A stretch of DNA of 64,000 bases from Pomphorhynchus laevis (taxonomy: Eukaryota; Acanthocephala; Palaeacanthocephala; Echinorhynchida; Pomphorhynchidae). The stretch is from assembly GCA_012934845.2 (NCBI GenBank), contig WNNJ02000909.1, positions 62,001 through 126,000 on the forward strand, written 5' to 3'. Position 1 is the first letter of the stretch. Each line of letters starts with the position of its first letter. The position numbers and the translations under genes are program-made. The notes beneath the pieces were generated by a model. The model searched no databases, was not told where the DNA came from, and worked only from the letters and a program-made list of their open reading frames with translations. Below, piece after piece: positions 9,870 to 21,981 of the stretch.

Positions 9870-11620
9870 TCACATCCCGAACTCATTCCAAGTTATAGAT
9901 AAGCGAGAAATCTTTGTTTTAGATTGAAAGCTTTAAAATGCGATAAATTTGAATTTGCAATCGTTAACAGTTTGATTCGCAATCCTAAATTATTCTGGTC
10001 CAATGTATGCCGTAACAAAACGCTCAATACTGAAATCAAAATTGCACACGCATGTGAAGGTCCACTCACAATTAAAAATGACATTGTTGAACGTATTGCT
10101 TCATCATTTTTATTACAATTGAATTCTTCACACTCACCATTAACTTGGTATGGCTATCGAATAACACATAATCCCTATTTTCTTCCAATATCCGCAGAAA
10201 AAGTCAAAGTGACTCCTTCTCATTTCAATCCGTACAGTGCTTTCAGTCTTGATGATATATCTTCATTTCTATCAAGACGTTATAAAACTACTTGACCCAT
10301 TTTCTTGTCGATATCTTTCAGAATAGTCTTACCACTAGATGTGTGCCCAAGCTGTGGAAATCTGTGATTATTGTTCATGTTCCAAAAACTATTTCGACTT
10401 CTTGTAGTGATTATAGACAGTAAGCATGACAAGTTCGATGTGCAATGTTCTTGAAAGATTTGTAGCTCGTAGAATCTGGAGTCACTTAGACACTAATTGA
10501 GTCATAGCGTCTTCTCAGCACGGATTCCATCACGGTAGATCATGTCTGTCTAATTTACTAACAGCTCGCAAAATGTAGACTAGGCATTAGTTTTGGCAAT
10601 TCAATTTATGTAATTTTTATTGACTTTCGAGAGCATTCGATCGAGTTCCGTAAGAATGTTTGCTTAGCTTGTTGTCTCATTATGGAGTTTCTTCTTAGTT
10701 GTGTAGGTGGATCGTCAATTTTCTCCGAAATAGATTTTTTAGAGCTAGAGTTGGAAGCCATTTATCCTCCTCCAAACGTGTAAATAGTATAGTTCCGCAG
10801 GGTACTGTACTCGATCCTCTTTTCTTTATTGTTTACCTTAATGACTTGTTGTTAAGAATCCAGAACCCGTGATTGGCTTTTGCGGATGACCTCAAACTTT
10901 GGTCTGTAAATATCAATGATACGTATGGTCGGTCCCTACAGGACGACCTTGATCGAATATACAAATGTAGTGTAGCTACGGGTATAATACTTAGTTCGAT
11001 TTACAGTTCATACACTCGAAGTTGTATCTAAATGTAGGGATTTCGGTGTCATTTTGCACAGGACATTGATAACTTGCTCAAATACTTATGTAATTCATGG
11101 TAAGGCAATGAAAGCTATGTATTGTATCAAAACTACGTTTGCAAGACTATAACTATTAAGTTTTAAACGACTATGTTACGTGTTGGTTCGTCCACACATT
11201 GAACATTATATCCAGGCATGATTTCCATATACTAAGCAGAAATCACAAAGCTTGAGTCAGTGCATCGAAGAGGCTCTAGATTGTGTTTCAACCTGCGTAT
11301 TAGTGCGTATACCACTTAGCTTTCCTACAATTACTTTCACTGCGTTAACGGTTAATTTACCTAGACCACATTGTGACGTGGCAGATGATTCATTCCGCAG
11401 AGGGATTTCCTTCTCATTATGTGAAAGTTCGTTCGTCAGCTCGTAGAGATTATCCTCTATCACTATATATATATTACCATATGGCAAAGTCCCAAGTGTG
11501 GTACGACTTTCACATCAGTCCTTAAATGTATGAAATGTGCTTCCTAAAGAAATTGCATGTGCATCCAGCTTCAAGCAAAAGCTTCGACATTAGCTATTAA
11601 ATACGCTTCAAGTAAATAAT
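9870..11620 (+). mobile_element. CR1-like LINE ORF2 fossil (LINE-C)
   Basis: The plus strand carries a decayed ORF2 parallel to LINE-D: NPKLFWSNVCRNKTL (9.98 kb; compare NPRRFWSYVRNNRTL in LINE-D), SSQHGFHHGRSCLSNLLTAR (10.53), VPQGTVLDPLFFI (10.80), LAFADDLKLWSV (10.88) and the RT tail near 11.2-11.5 kb. It has many stops and frame changes. It is 5' truncated (no endonuclease) and its 3' end at about 11.62 kb runs into the 3' end of LINE-D. Confidence 0.75.
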
Positions 11621-11715
11621 AAAATAATTCTTTTATTATTAGTATTATTCCAATACATACCAAAGCCAAAAGGCTATTCAGGCAGAGTCCAAAAAAATAA
11701 AACAAAAGCAAATGG

Positions 11716-13798
11716 TCAGTCAACGTAGCTAATTAGGGTATTCCAGTGGTAGTGTTGAATGGCGGCATTGTTTATGTATCCATTTGAGCATCGTGATTTA
11801 AACGTTCTCAAACTGGGGGCTGCAACGACTTCCTCAGGCAACGAATTCCATATGTTAATTCCTCTCCTTGATAGTCTATACACTTTTGGTAATCTGCCAA
11901 ATCTAAATTTATACAAGACTGCTATGTCCCCGCAACTGATCTATCCGCCTAGTGATTACATCGGTGGGATAACCTACCACATCATTCGACATATGCCATA
12001 GACATAGCATTTCCAAGGATATGAACCTCTCACGTACCGACAACATCCCAATACGACTTAGACGTACATAATAGTCAATACCACTTAAGCCAATACAGAG
12101 CCTCGATCCGCGCCTAAGAATAGACTCCAGGTCTAATAGTTCTTGCTTAGTGACAAGGAAACAAGCCTGAATGCAGTACTCAAAGTGTGGCCAGACGATG
12201 AAAATGAATAACCTCTTAAACATGTGACAGCTTAATCTGAGGAATGCATTTTTAATACAATATAACGCCCTAGTAGCTTTACATAGAAAGAAGTCGGTGT
12301 TTAACTTTGTTTTCAAGGATCTATGGACAATAATCCCTAAATCCTTATGATGAGACACTTCCTTAAAGACCATATCTCCAATAAAGTACCTTCGAGTTTC
12401 AATAGGGCGACCTAGTTGCATAAGGACACATTTATCAACAGTCAACCGAAGTCCGGTAGAATCGCACCACTTGATCAGGGAGTTTAGATCATTTTGTAAC
12501 GATACTCGATCAGCAGGACTTCTAATGATCGACCAAATCTTTAGATCGTCTGCAAACGCTTGATGAGAGCATGATAAGCGGAGTAGCAGATCATTAATGA
12601 AGATTATAAAGAGCAGTGGGCAAAGGACTGATCCCTGCGGTACGCCAGAATTAATATTTACCGAATAAGAAAACACACCCCCCACACAAACTCGGAAAGA
12701 CCTATTCGATAGAAATTCCCTGACCCACTCACAAATATATGAATGAAGTCCATAGTGATACAGTAAAGACACTATGCCGTCGTGTGGTACCCTATCAAAA
12801 GCTTTCGAAAAATCAAGGAATACTGTATGAACCTGAAACCCAGCCCCCAGAGCATCAGCCCATTTTTCACGCGCAGTTAGTAGGTTAGTAAGGCATGAAC
12901 GTCCGATCCTGAAACCATGTTGAGATTCAACCAATATGTGATTACGATCCAAATGATCCCTGATTCTACTAGCAATGATTATTTCTAAAAGTTTGCAGAA
13001 TACGCTAGTTAAGCTAATGGGCCGAAAGTCCGCGCAAAAGCTAGCAGGATGCTTTTTGGGAATAGGCACCACAATTGCACACTTCCAACTGTCAGGAATC
13101 CAAGATGTGTTTAAGCTGTATCTGAAGAACATAGTTAAATCATTGATCAGTTCGTTCGCTAGGGATTTGACGAGGAAGGGGGCAATATTGTCTGGTCCCG
13201 GAGATGTAAATGAATCGAGCTTCATAACCTCGTTCAACACCTCATCCACTCTTAGTGGACGAATACAACACCGATGAGCAACCGGAACATACTTCCAACT
13301 AAAGTCATGCAATTTGTTAGAGGTCAAAGCCTGTACCAAGAAGCCATCAGCTAAATGTTGGGCGATTAGAGACGGATCGGTCAAAGTTTCAGTTGGCGTT
13401 TGGATTGAGCTAATTGTGGCGACAAGTGTTCTGTTGTTTCTTACATAAGACCAAAACCTCCTAGGATTCAAAGATGCATCTCTGGCGATACTATCTTCGT
13501 ACGAATAGGGTTTCTGAAATTTTAGCCGATTGCATAAGTTCCGAGAGTCGATGTAGGCACGTTTTGAAGCAGGAGAACGCCTAAATTCGCGCCACAATTT
13601 GTTGCGGGATCTTATAGCATCAAGAAACTCTCTGTCGAACCAAGGAGGATTTCCATGCTTGGACTTGCAGGCACGTAGCGGAGCAAAGATATCAGAAATT
13701 CGCATCAATTCATCATGGAGCAGATCAAAGACTACAGGAACCTCCAAACCGAAGTGGATACGAAGACTATCACAGATACCTTTTGGGAAGCTTCGCAA
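11716..13798 (-). pseudogene. LINE-D reverse transcriptase
   Basis: A 629-residue uninterrupted frame (13798-11909) has FRPISLTSVFCKLLE (258-272), QHGFRIGRSCLTNLL (293-307), FLDFSKAFDRVP (motif A, 327-338), SGVPQGSVLCPLLF (motif B, 384-397) and AFADDLKIW (motif C, 414-422), with all catalytic aspartates present. The thumb runs to PTDVITRRIDQLRG; the final ORF2 tail (RRGINIWNSLPEEVV) lies in another frame at 11916-11716. The 90 residues before the RT are the endonuclease-RT linker, so the first methionine is unlikely to be a true start. Confidence 0.85.
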
Positions 13799-14702
13799 CT
13801 AGTTGACTAGCATCAACACCTACCCAACAACGTTTTTTAAAATTAGAGTTTTGTGAGGCGCTGTTGAACAGCGACAGTCGCATAGAGAGTACAGAGTGAT
13901 CGCTATTGACAATTGGTGCGTCATAACGAACACCTGAAACGTCACCCAAACACTTAGTAAAGACCAAATCGAGTATAGAAGGCGTCCTTGTCGCACAAGT
14001 AGGTTCATTAATATGTTGAACTAGTAGCATCTCGAGTAATAGAAAGTCACTCAGTACTTTCCCAATTCCGTGAATTGGTCGTGAATGACTATTTTTCCAG
14101 TCTATTTGGGGGATATTGAAGTCACCCAGGAGCAAAATCAGAGGATACGAAGATAAACTCAGCAAATGTGGTTTAAGAGAGTCAAATCTTAATTCATAGG
14201 ACGGAGAACGGTAAAGGACGCAGAATCGGGATCGTTGACCATTTCCCAGTGTAAAAGCAAGACCTTCAAAGGAATAACCAATATCGTCGCGAAAATCCTA
14301 GATATTCGATACCAGGAAACTATTTCGCACATAGGCGGCTACCCCACCTCCACGTTTACCACATGAGCGATCCGAACGTATTAGAAAATAGTTAGGGATG
14401 GCAACACAGTCATCCGAAATGTCAGAATGTAGCCATGTTTCGGTTATACAAAATACATCAAAACGTTTCGAAGCAACTATGAATTTAATTTCCGAGAACT
14501 GAGCCAGGAGACTACGAACATTTGAATAACCGACAAAAATGTTCGTATAATGGGAAAATTTGACACGCTCGGTGACACTATCGAAGTCTACTAGTTTTCC
14601 TACACACGAACCATCACTACTAAAGAGGTATGACTTTACAGAAGTAAGGGATGCCACCGGACAGTCGGACGCCACTTGACCACCCGAAAATTCCGGACAC
14701 AT
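13770..14702 (-). pseudogene. LINE-D APE endonuclease
   Basis: Two minus-strand frames carry the APE motifs in order: YSNVRSLLAQFSEIK, FCITETWLHSDI and RGGGVAAYV in 14702-14298, then LLLGDFNIPQIDW, ILDLVFTK and NSDHSVL in 14165-13770. The catalytic words ET, GDFN and SDH are all visible. A stop at about 14.30 kb and a frame change before 14.17 kb split the domain. The second frame overlaps the start of the RT frame by 29 bases, so one further frame change joins endonuclease and RT. Confidence 0.75.
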
Positions 14703-14815
14703 AGGTTGTCCTGACCACTTTCCAGCAGTCGATGCAGCTCGTTGAAAGCCTCGTGTCTTTTCAAACGATCTGCAGGAGATAAATCACGGAGTATATGAAA
14801 ATCAGAGCGTGATAA

Positions 14816-16147
14816 TCAAAATGCATGCTTGAGTAGGAAGTCAACATAATCTTTTGAGTCTAGAACAACTTTTAAAAGTCTAGGTCTATCTGAAAGTTTC
14901 TTGTCTAGAAGAAAAACTCTTCGAACTTTAAGACACTTCGCAACATCCACATCGCTCTGTAGAAAAATCTTAGAAAACACTATGCGAAGATGCAGAATAT
15001 CGTCATCCAGTCTACTTTGGGGATTGTTACTGAGAGATTCTTCAACACCTCTCACGATAACGTTTAACTCTCTTCTGGAGTTAAATTGTCTAGAGCTAAA
15101 TTGTTTAGGGCTAGCATACGGAACTAATGAAGAATGAGTCTCAGGGGTAATCGATGGCCGTCAATGATTTAGAGGAATCACTGCATGTTGTTTATTATTT
15201 GGAAGGTTAACTATTTGTCGTAGATTATCTATAGACCTAACTATAATCTGACTAGCCTTTGCAAGATCCTTAACGCTCTCAATTAATGGGGCTACTAGAG
15301 GAGCAACACATAAACTGCAGCGGGAATGCAGTAGCTGCGGGTAAGCACAAGGACGCTCACTACAATCACCACCTAGAGGACAGTTTTGAGAACAATCACC
15401 GCCCGAGGAAGTGTTAACAGGAGTTGACAAATCAACATTCGCATGATTGAGGGCGGAACATTTGTCATCTACATCAAGACCGACGCTGCTCGAGTCCAAT
15501 ATATGGGGATGAACAATATAATCCAAAACAGGAAGTTGTTTGAAGGAGTAATCCATCACATTAGTCTCATGCAATGCATCCCTAACGAAGCAATGAGTTG
15601 AATTGTTATTAAAGGGTATGATTGAACGATAGTTCAGTTCTAACTTTGACTACTGCGTGAGAGAATGATTGAGTACATGAATGGCATTATTGGTTCCTAT
15701 CTCAGATGATTTTGGAGTGGCCGAAACATAATTAATCCCTAACGACGAGCTGCATGACTGTCTGAACTCTTCTGAACTCCGTTCTAGTTCGTTAATACTA
15801 TGATCTTCCCCATCGTTGTGACTGTTTGAATCTGCGTTCCTCTTTAAAGCATTTATTGATACTTGCTCGTCACAATGGCCCTTGAACAACAAGGAGAGCA
15901 ATTCGGAGACACAGAACCCACAAACAAAATCCCTAGACAGTAGCGATTTCGTCAGACAGGATGGAACGTTGACAGTTGTCCATATGTCGCATCTAGTTCT
16001 GCTGCAAGAGACCTCGCGTTGCTGATACCCAGAGGAGGGGCTTGCTAATTGTGGTACAGTCTGATTGCGAGTACCGCTAATCTGCTGACTTGCTAAGCAT
16101 TTATTCCTTTCTGTCTTCTTTGTTCTTGTCATCGATTGTTGTGTCAA
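14816..16147 (-). pseudogene. LINE-D ORF1 with PHD-like finger
   Basis: Three frames in succession. 16147-15650 starts MTQQSMTRTKKTERNK and contains CSRTRCDIW...C...DFVCGFC, a PHD-like zinc finger. 15574-15161 is a linker with several C/H residues and SVKDLAKASQIIVRSIDNL, helical. 15055-14816 has MRGVEESLSNN, IVFSKIFLQSDVDVAKCLKVRRV and RPRLLKVVL, which look like the first helix and strands of an RRM-like ORF1 fold. CR1 ORF1 proteins with PHD fingers are known. Two frame breaks. Confidence 0.6.
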
Positions 16148-16160
16148 CTCGCTTCGCTCG

Positions 16161-16559
16161 TTGTAATCGAATAATTGTGTGTTTAAGTTTGTGTGTTCGT
16201 TGGGCTTGCTTGTAAGTAGTTGTGTATTGTAAGTAGTAGTTGATTTTAAACAAGTTAATTTAATTATCGATACGATCGCGAACTTATTGTATGTATATTA
16301 GATCTCTAGCTTTTTTTAGGACCAGAAGACATTTACAATATAACAATTGAATAAATTGTAAGATGTTGTAATCAAGAAAATTTTTACTAGTTTTTTAGTT
16401 TCGAGTGTGTTCAAGGCCTTAAAATTTTTTGTCATTGATTGTCATTTTGTCAATTTTTTGTCATTTCGATATATTAGTCATTAATTTTTTGTGAACAGTT
16501 AAAATAGCCATTTACGGCTAATAACTTGTGTGAAAATAAATAAATTAAACTTAGTGATG
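16161..16559. other. LINE-D 5' flank and low-complexity DNA
   Basis: No gene seen. 16,424-16,466 is a degenerate run of ttttttgtcatt words. The stretch before 16,330 may be the LINE-D 5' UTR. Confidence 0.4.
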
Positions 16560-18260
16560 ACCGTTTTCACTTTTTCATTAAGAGAAAATGTGTCGGCATT
16601 TAATAATGGCTGAACTTTGTCCGAAAAATTCTCGATCCATTTCATAGTTGGCAAACATTCAACAACAACGTCTTAAAGGTTTATTATCCCTTGCGATATT
16701 CATAGGTAGGTTCTCTGAACCATACAGATAGGTTCAGAGATGTAGCTACTCGTATAAAATGATTTTGACGTTCATCGTATTCCTATTCATTTTTACAACA
16801 TATTAATGTCGTCTAAATATCCAAAGGTACTCGGCAGTTTATCGTTTTCGATAATTGTATCCATAAGGCGATAGAAACAACGTACAGCATTGTGATTTTA
16901 AAAGTTAATTGGCAGAATTGCTAAAGTCGAATAACTGCTTCAAACGCAGTATAAAGGGCCATTTTGAAGGCAAATAGATATTTAATGACATGATGATATA
17001 TCGAGCCTGAGAACACATTATAGACCGACACCTTGTCGATTATTTTCTGATTTTTGGCAACGGAAATGCCTCGAGTTGAGTTTAAAAAGTAATACTTCTT
17101 GAATAGTCTATCACTATTGTAGGTTTTCGATTTGGAGATCGAATATCGATATTTGAGCTATCCAAGGAGACCTGCTTGGCTTAATTATTCCATCATTCTC
17201 AAGACTTCGATTTGTTTAACGGTGCTTATTGGGACCGTTGAAACTTGTTCTTGGCATTTGGTGAAGGATAATCGTAATGTTCGAGCTGCTTGGATATCTA
17301 TAAAATTGTGGGTACTGCCAGTATCTATTAGTGCTTCGTATGTTATACTCAATGTTTGAATATGATTATTCGACTGTTAGAATTTTTCTTATAGAATAGT
17401 CGATACACTCGATAAAGGCACTCGATATTGGCTGCTATAAGTGCTACATTTTTTTACATACTGAATAAAAATGTTCACGCTTTCTATATTGATAACATAT
17501 GATAGTTTTAGAAGGACAAACAGAAAGTGTGTGAGGCTGACGACCACAAAAATAAAATTTTGATTATAATCATCACGATTTGGAGACGACGTCTTAGAAT
17601 TACTAGCTGCTTTGCTCATTGCAGACAATTGGCATAACAACGTATCGGTTGATGAATCAATTGTTTGAAATCCGTCAGATTGCATTCGCGCCGATTCGAG
17701 CGCGTAAGCGATAGTTAAAACATCATCTAGCGATTTTTTCTTGTTTTCCAGTAATCGTTGACAAATATACGATGAGTGAATGCCTTCTGTAAATGCATCT
17801 AGAATACTTTCCTTTCGATTATCGGCAGAGCTTATATCCCGAAAATCGCATTATTCAGATAATTCCTCAAACTTGCGAACATATTGCGATAGTATTTAAC
17901 CTTTAATCTGGTGACATGAGTTAAACTTATATCGAGCAAAGACACAATTAACGGAATTTAATAAGATATCGAATAAGGCTATTGTGTCTTTGTAGCAAGA
18001 GCATTCCGAAATAGTTAGATACATTTGTTTGAGAGTAAGTTGACAAGTAAAGATAATTTTTGATATTCGGATGAATCATTCAGACAAGCGACAAATGAAA
18101 CAAACTTCGATTTAAAATGTGCACATTCTTGAGGGGTTGAAACGCTCTCTGATCAAACGAGAGTACTTGAGGTTGCAAGAATTTTCCATTAGACAATTGT
18201 TTCAATAAATTGTAATGTAATTAAACTCACAAGATTGAGATTTATTGAAACAAATCTACA
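16560..18260 (-). mobile_element. Ty3/gypsy-like fossil: gag, protease, RT
   Basis: On the minus strand, in order: a gag stretch with two zinc-knuckle remains (CGRQPHTLSVCPSK and CYQYRKREHF, near 17.55-17.45 kb), an aspartic-protease motif EALIDTGSTHNFID (near 17.33 kb), and RT pieces ending in FGYLDDINM (near 16.82 kb; YxDD). This gag-PR-RT order is typical of Ty3/gypsy elements. It is broken in many places and old. A possible 5' LTR remnant lies at about 18.2-18.4 kb; no 3' LTR was found. Confidence 0.65.
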
Positions 18261-19050
18261 AAATAATAAATAGATAAAAATCAATCAGCAATGCATGACA
18301 GTCCCTTTATAACGACAATGTCGCTTTTTAAGCTATCCAAGGGTCTTCATCATCGGACCCCTTTGTCGTCAATTTTGTTCATTATTATGACAGGTGGAGT
18401 CTTGGATATACTCTGATAGGAATACTAGTTGTACTATCTACGCTGATGTATCCTCGTGTTTAGAAGGTACTTGTCAGGTAATCGATTCAAAAACTGAAGT
18501 ATGTGATTAATGGGATTACTATTTTTGTCCAAGTTAGGTGTGTCGTTAAACCCAACGAAAAGCAATTTCATTTACTCGGGATTTCGTGAAGCAGGACGCC
18601 ATTGAACGGTCATTTGAACGCTTTCAGACAAAGTGTTGACGTAAGTTAATAGTTAATGCTTATTTCATTAGTATACCAGTGTTTGTATATATACCATAAA
18701 TTGCCGATATTAATTTTGAGAACCAAAAGTTGTCAAATTTTGCATTCTCAAAATTTACAAAGTTTGGTTCAAGATTCAACTTTTATAATCATGTTTGAAC
18801 ATTCGTTTAAAATTGAAATAGATCGATATTATAATCAGCAATAATAGGTAATTGTAAAAATCACTACACAACGAGCTATCAAACTTTAATGTTATATTGC
18901 ATAGATATTGATAGCTAAAATACATATCCGAGATTTAATTTAAGTCGATATATTAAATTAGAAACAGCTGGATAATCAAAATTTTATTTTTATCATAATT
19001 CAAGTTTTCGAAGTGTTCATCATCAGAAATTGTTTCAGTGGATTTTTAAC
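18261..19050. other. Non-coding region
   Basis: No gene recognised. 18,205-18,258 has an inverted repeat (TGTTTCAATAAAT and its complement) and 18,348-18,362 a short hairpin-like GC-richer piece. Possibly LTR or LINE 3' remains. Confidence 0.35.
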
Positions 19051-19332
19051 TTTGTGCATTTTTGCCAGTTTAGAAACAAAACCACATATCGGTTAATGCA
19101 AAGTACAAAATAATAATACACTGAGCAGAAATGAGTGTGTATTACAATCAAAAAAAATAATAAATATAAAAACCAACAATATAAAATTGGTTATAAATTT
19201 TTGTATTTTTTATATAAAATATTTTTATATTTTTTGATTGTAATACTTACTCGTTTCTGCTCAGTGTATTCATTGCATTGAACTAACCGATGTGTTGATG
19301 TGTTTACCTGAAAAGGCATAAAAATGCACAAA
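19051..19332. repeat. Larger imperfect inverted repeat around the MITE
   Basis: The flanks of the MITE are themselves inverted copies: TTTGTGCATTTTT at 19051-19063 faces its complement at 19320-19332, and matching segments (GTTTA, ACACAT/CACAT, CGGTTA, TGCAA) follow inward on both sides with small gaps. Either the MITE sits at the centre of an older fold-back element or the whole 282 bp is one composite hairpin element. Confidence 0.65.
19119..19266. mobile_element. 148-bp mariner/Tc1-type MITE
   Basis: Terminal inverted repeats start CACTGAGCAGAAATGAGT on the left and end ACTCGTTTCTGCTCAGTG on the right; about 40 bp each, including TATTACAATCAAAAAA, are near-perfect complements. TA dinucleotides flank both ends (19117-19118 and 19267-19268), the target duplication of Tc1/mariner transposases. 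No coding capacity; the autonomous partner is not in the window. Confidence 0.85.
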
Positions 19333-19344
19333 ATTTAACAGCTA

Positions 19345-20030
19345 CTGGTGTACATCAAGGCTCTCCGTTATTACAGGTGTTCAACAAGGCTCCCCGCATT
19401 CTCCTATCTTATCTTTCTGCATTCATTGTACTTTTCAAACCTTTTATACTCGAACAGTCGTGTTTTCTGTACGCAGGTGCAAAGATGTAGTCTCGGACAC
19501 CAGCCATTTCTTTTTAAGATTAAAAGACCAACTATCTCAACTCCTCCAAATCGCAGGTGATGGTCTATTATGACGCCCCTGTGACAAAGAAAAATTTAAA
19601 AAACTAGCATTTTCATCTCTTTGCTATTTTGAATAATCAACCACCCCAGTCTTTATAAATCGAGTAAGATACCTGGGATTTACCATTACAGTTAAATAGT
19701 CGGCCGGATCAGACTTGAATATATTTAAAAGTGTTCTGAAGAGAGCTAGATGGCCTCTGAAACGAGATCATTATCTGCTTTTAGGATTAAGTGTTCATAC
19801 TCGCACTGTGGAGCGTCTGGGCAATCTCGGGAATAATCTTCCTTTCTAGAGTACGTCCCCAAGAGCAAAAAATAAGGTTTCTCAAGCTCCTTATCTCTGG
19901 ATTACCTACCATCGTACGCCTTACTGGACTCTCAAATGTGTGAAAGCCCCTGAGTAGTTCAACCAAAGGGCGGCGCGTCGGTGTATGCTAGAGGGATCTG
20001 ATCTCCTTGGACTTTTATGGATGAAGTGAA
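19345..20030 (+). mobile_element. LINE RT fossil (family E, copy 1)
   Basis: The plus strand reads ITGVQQGSPHSPILS (RT motif B) near 19.37 kb, then segments parallel to the copy at 24.6-25.8 kb (CKDVVSD-like region, SRVRYLGFTITV near 19.66 kb, and KRARW/KRD region). Heavily mutated with many frame changes; both ends truncated. Confidence 0.6.
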
Positions 20031-20339
20031 ACGACTGTATACTTAAAGACTTATTATTGCTGTTTTATACATAAAATATTTTGTTAGCTGCATGATTTAG
20101 TAAAAGAATCTATTATTATTATTTAAAATTAGATAAAATTTGAGTTGTTAAATTAATGCGAAAAGCTATCAAAAATTTAATTCACTCGATCCTTGGCAGG
20201 TTTCTGAAAGGAAATCGCTAAGCGCAAGCTATTACATCTGGTACGATTTGCAAGCAGTAGCTTCACAGGACAGCACGTGTGCTGTCACTCATTCCGTCAT
20301 CAGCGCAAAAGGTTTTGTAGCTACAACGCAAAAGTTTAA
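20031..20339. other. Non-coding spacer
   Basis: No gene seen. Contains a GC-richer patch around 20,230-20,300 with an imperfect hairpin (cagcacgtgtgctg). Confidence 0.35.
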
Positions 20340-21320
20340 TTCCTGACCATTGCTTTTGACAAATACAAGTTATCTCTTTCTTTAGATTTAACTTTTAATT
20401 TTAATATCAAAATCATCGTGCTTTTAGGTATTAATATACATGTTAGCTTTTGTAGTTAAATCGTATACAGTTTATATTTTTGATAAATACTTGAATTAAA
20501 ATGTCAAAATTTTGGATGTTAAATTGAGAATGTAGATTTACCAGAAATAGTGATGAATCTTTAGTGATCTTGATTTATTAGTGATTTTGTTTGCTTCTGT
20601 TTGCACTTAAATCGTTACAAATGAAGCTAAGATGTTAGCTTTTATAGTTATATCGGATACAATTTAAATTTTTGATAAATGATTGACTATAAATGTTAAA
20701 ATTTTGGATGTTCACTTGGTAATTATTAATTAAAAAATTAATCCATAGTATAACAAGACAATCAGTATAAGTCAATTTAAAAGCTTAATTCTTTGGAAAG
20801 TTTTTTCAAATACAAGTTATATCTTCCTTTGGATAAATAACTTTTTATTTAAATATTAAAATCGTCTCGCTTTTAAGCATTGATCTATATGCTAGTTTAA
20901 GTCGGATACAGTTTATGGTAATATTTTTTTAAATGCTTAAATATAAATGTTAAAATTTTTGATGTTAAATTGAAAATGTAGATTTACCAGAAAAATAGTG
21001 GCTATTCCTACGTAATCTATTTACTAGTGATTTTGTTTGCTTCTGATTCACGTAAATAGTTACAATAATCCCTTGTTTGTATGGATAATATAAATATTTT
21101 TACAGATATCTGAAAAATTACCTTTACTCTAATCATTTATTTCATTTGTGACTGTTTCATTTTTAATTATCAAATATATTGGTACAGTAGTTTGTGAACT
21201 TTTAATCGAATTAATTGTCTGAACTGATCACTTTGTAATAATTATTAATAAAAAATTAATCCATAGTATAACAAGACAATCAGTATAAGTCAATTTAAAT
21301 AAAAATTGATAAAATACAGA
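20340..21320. repeat. Degenerate tandem duplication
   Basis: A unit containing atcttcctttggat-like text, a tatacagttta-like segment, ggatgttaaattgagaatgtag and gattttgtttgcttctg occurs at about 20,375-20,620 and again at 20,825-21,070, with a partial copy at 20,630-20,720. Separately, ccatagtataacaagacaat... recurs at 20,740 and 21,262 (about 40 identical bases). Non-coding. Confidence 0.65.
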
Positions 21321-21981
21321 ATACAAAAAATATCAAAAATAATATTTTTGAACATAATGCTAGTTGCTTATAAAAAATTTAAATTATATCTTAAAGTTTT
21401 AACCTTTTATTAAAAGATTTGATATATGCTGTTTATAATCGTAACAAAATCATTTTCATTACTTTTATAAATAAATTAGAATAGTTTAAAAGTATTTGAT
21501 ATTCAGGAATTAGACAGAATTATAGAAGCAAGCAACCATGGTAAACCCTGAACTAGACTAACCTATTTTAATACTTATAATTGGTATGTAGGTGAATCCA
21601 TAAAATTAATTGAGAATTTGTAATGAGAATTTTGTGTCATTAGAAATTAAAGATTGCCATTTGTACAAACGACTGGAGCCAAAATTCAAATTCAAAAGAT
21701 GAGTAAGATAGAAATGCAAATCAATTTTGTGCAAATCTATATAATGTTTAATGATTATAATCTATATAATCATTTGGGCAGTTGCTCACAAATTTGCAAC
21801 TGCGGAATAATATAATATTCAACCAAGCTAAGTTAGCGATGGTGTACCGAATACGCAATGTAAAAATACTATTTTTATATTCTTATATTCTTATATGTAA
21901 AGGTACTGTATAAGTTCTACTCTTGCTTGCGAGCTTAATGAGTAAATAGAAAAATGCAGGCAGTTTTTAATTTTATCTGAG
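21321..21981. other. AT-rich non-coding region 3' of the glycosyltransferase
   Basis: No reading frame or motif recognised. Probably the 3' UTR and spacer of the minus-strand gene that ends at 21,982. Confidence 0.4.

Larger units (their letters stand above)
11640..16160 (-). mobile_element. Near full-length CR1-like LINE (LINE-D)
   Basis: A 4.5-kb minus-strand element has ORF1 with a PHD-like finger (16.15-14.82 kb), APE endonuclease (14.70-13.77), RT (13.80-11.72), and a 3' UTR ending in gccttttggctttgg followed by an aataat-type microsatellite near 11.63 kb. The combination of PHD-like ORF1, FADD RT and a short 3' microsatellite fits the CR1 clade. Only a handful of breaks are visible (about 15.6, 15.1, 14.75, 14.30, 14.17, 13.79 and 11.91 kb), so it is the best preserved LINE here, though inactive as it stands. 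Confidence 0.8.
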
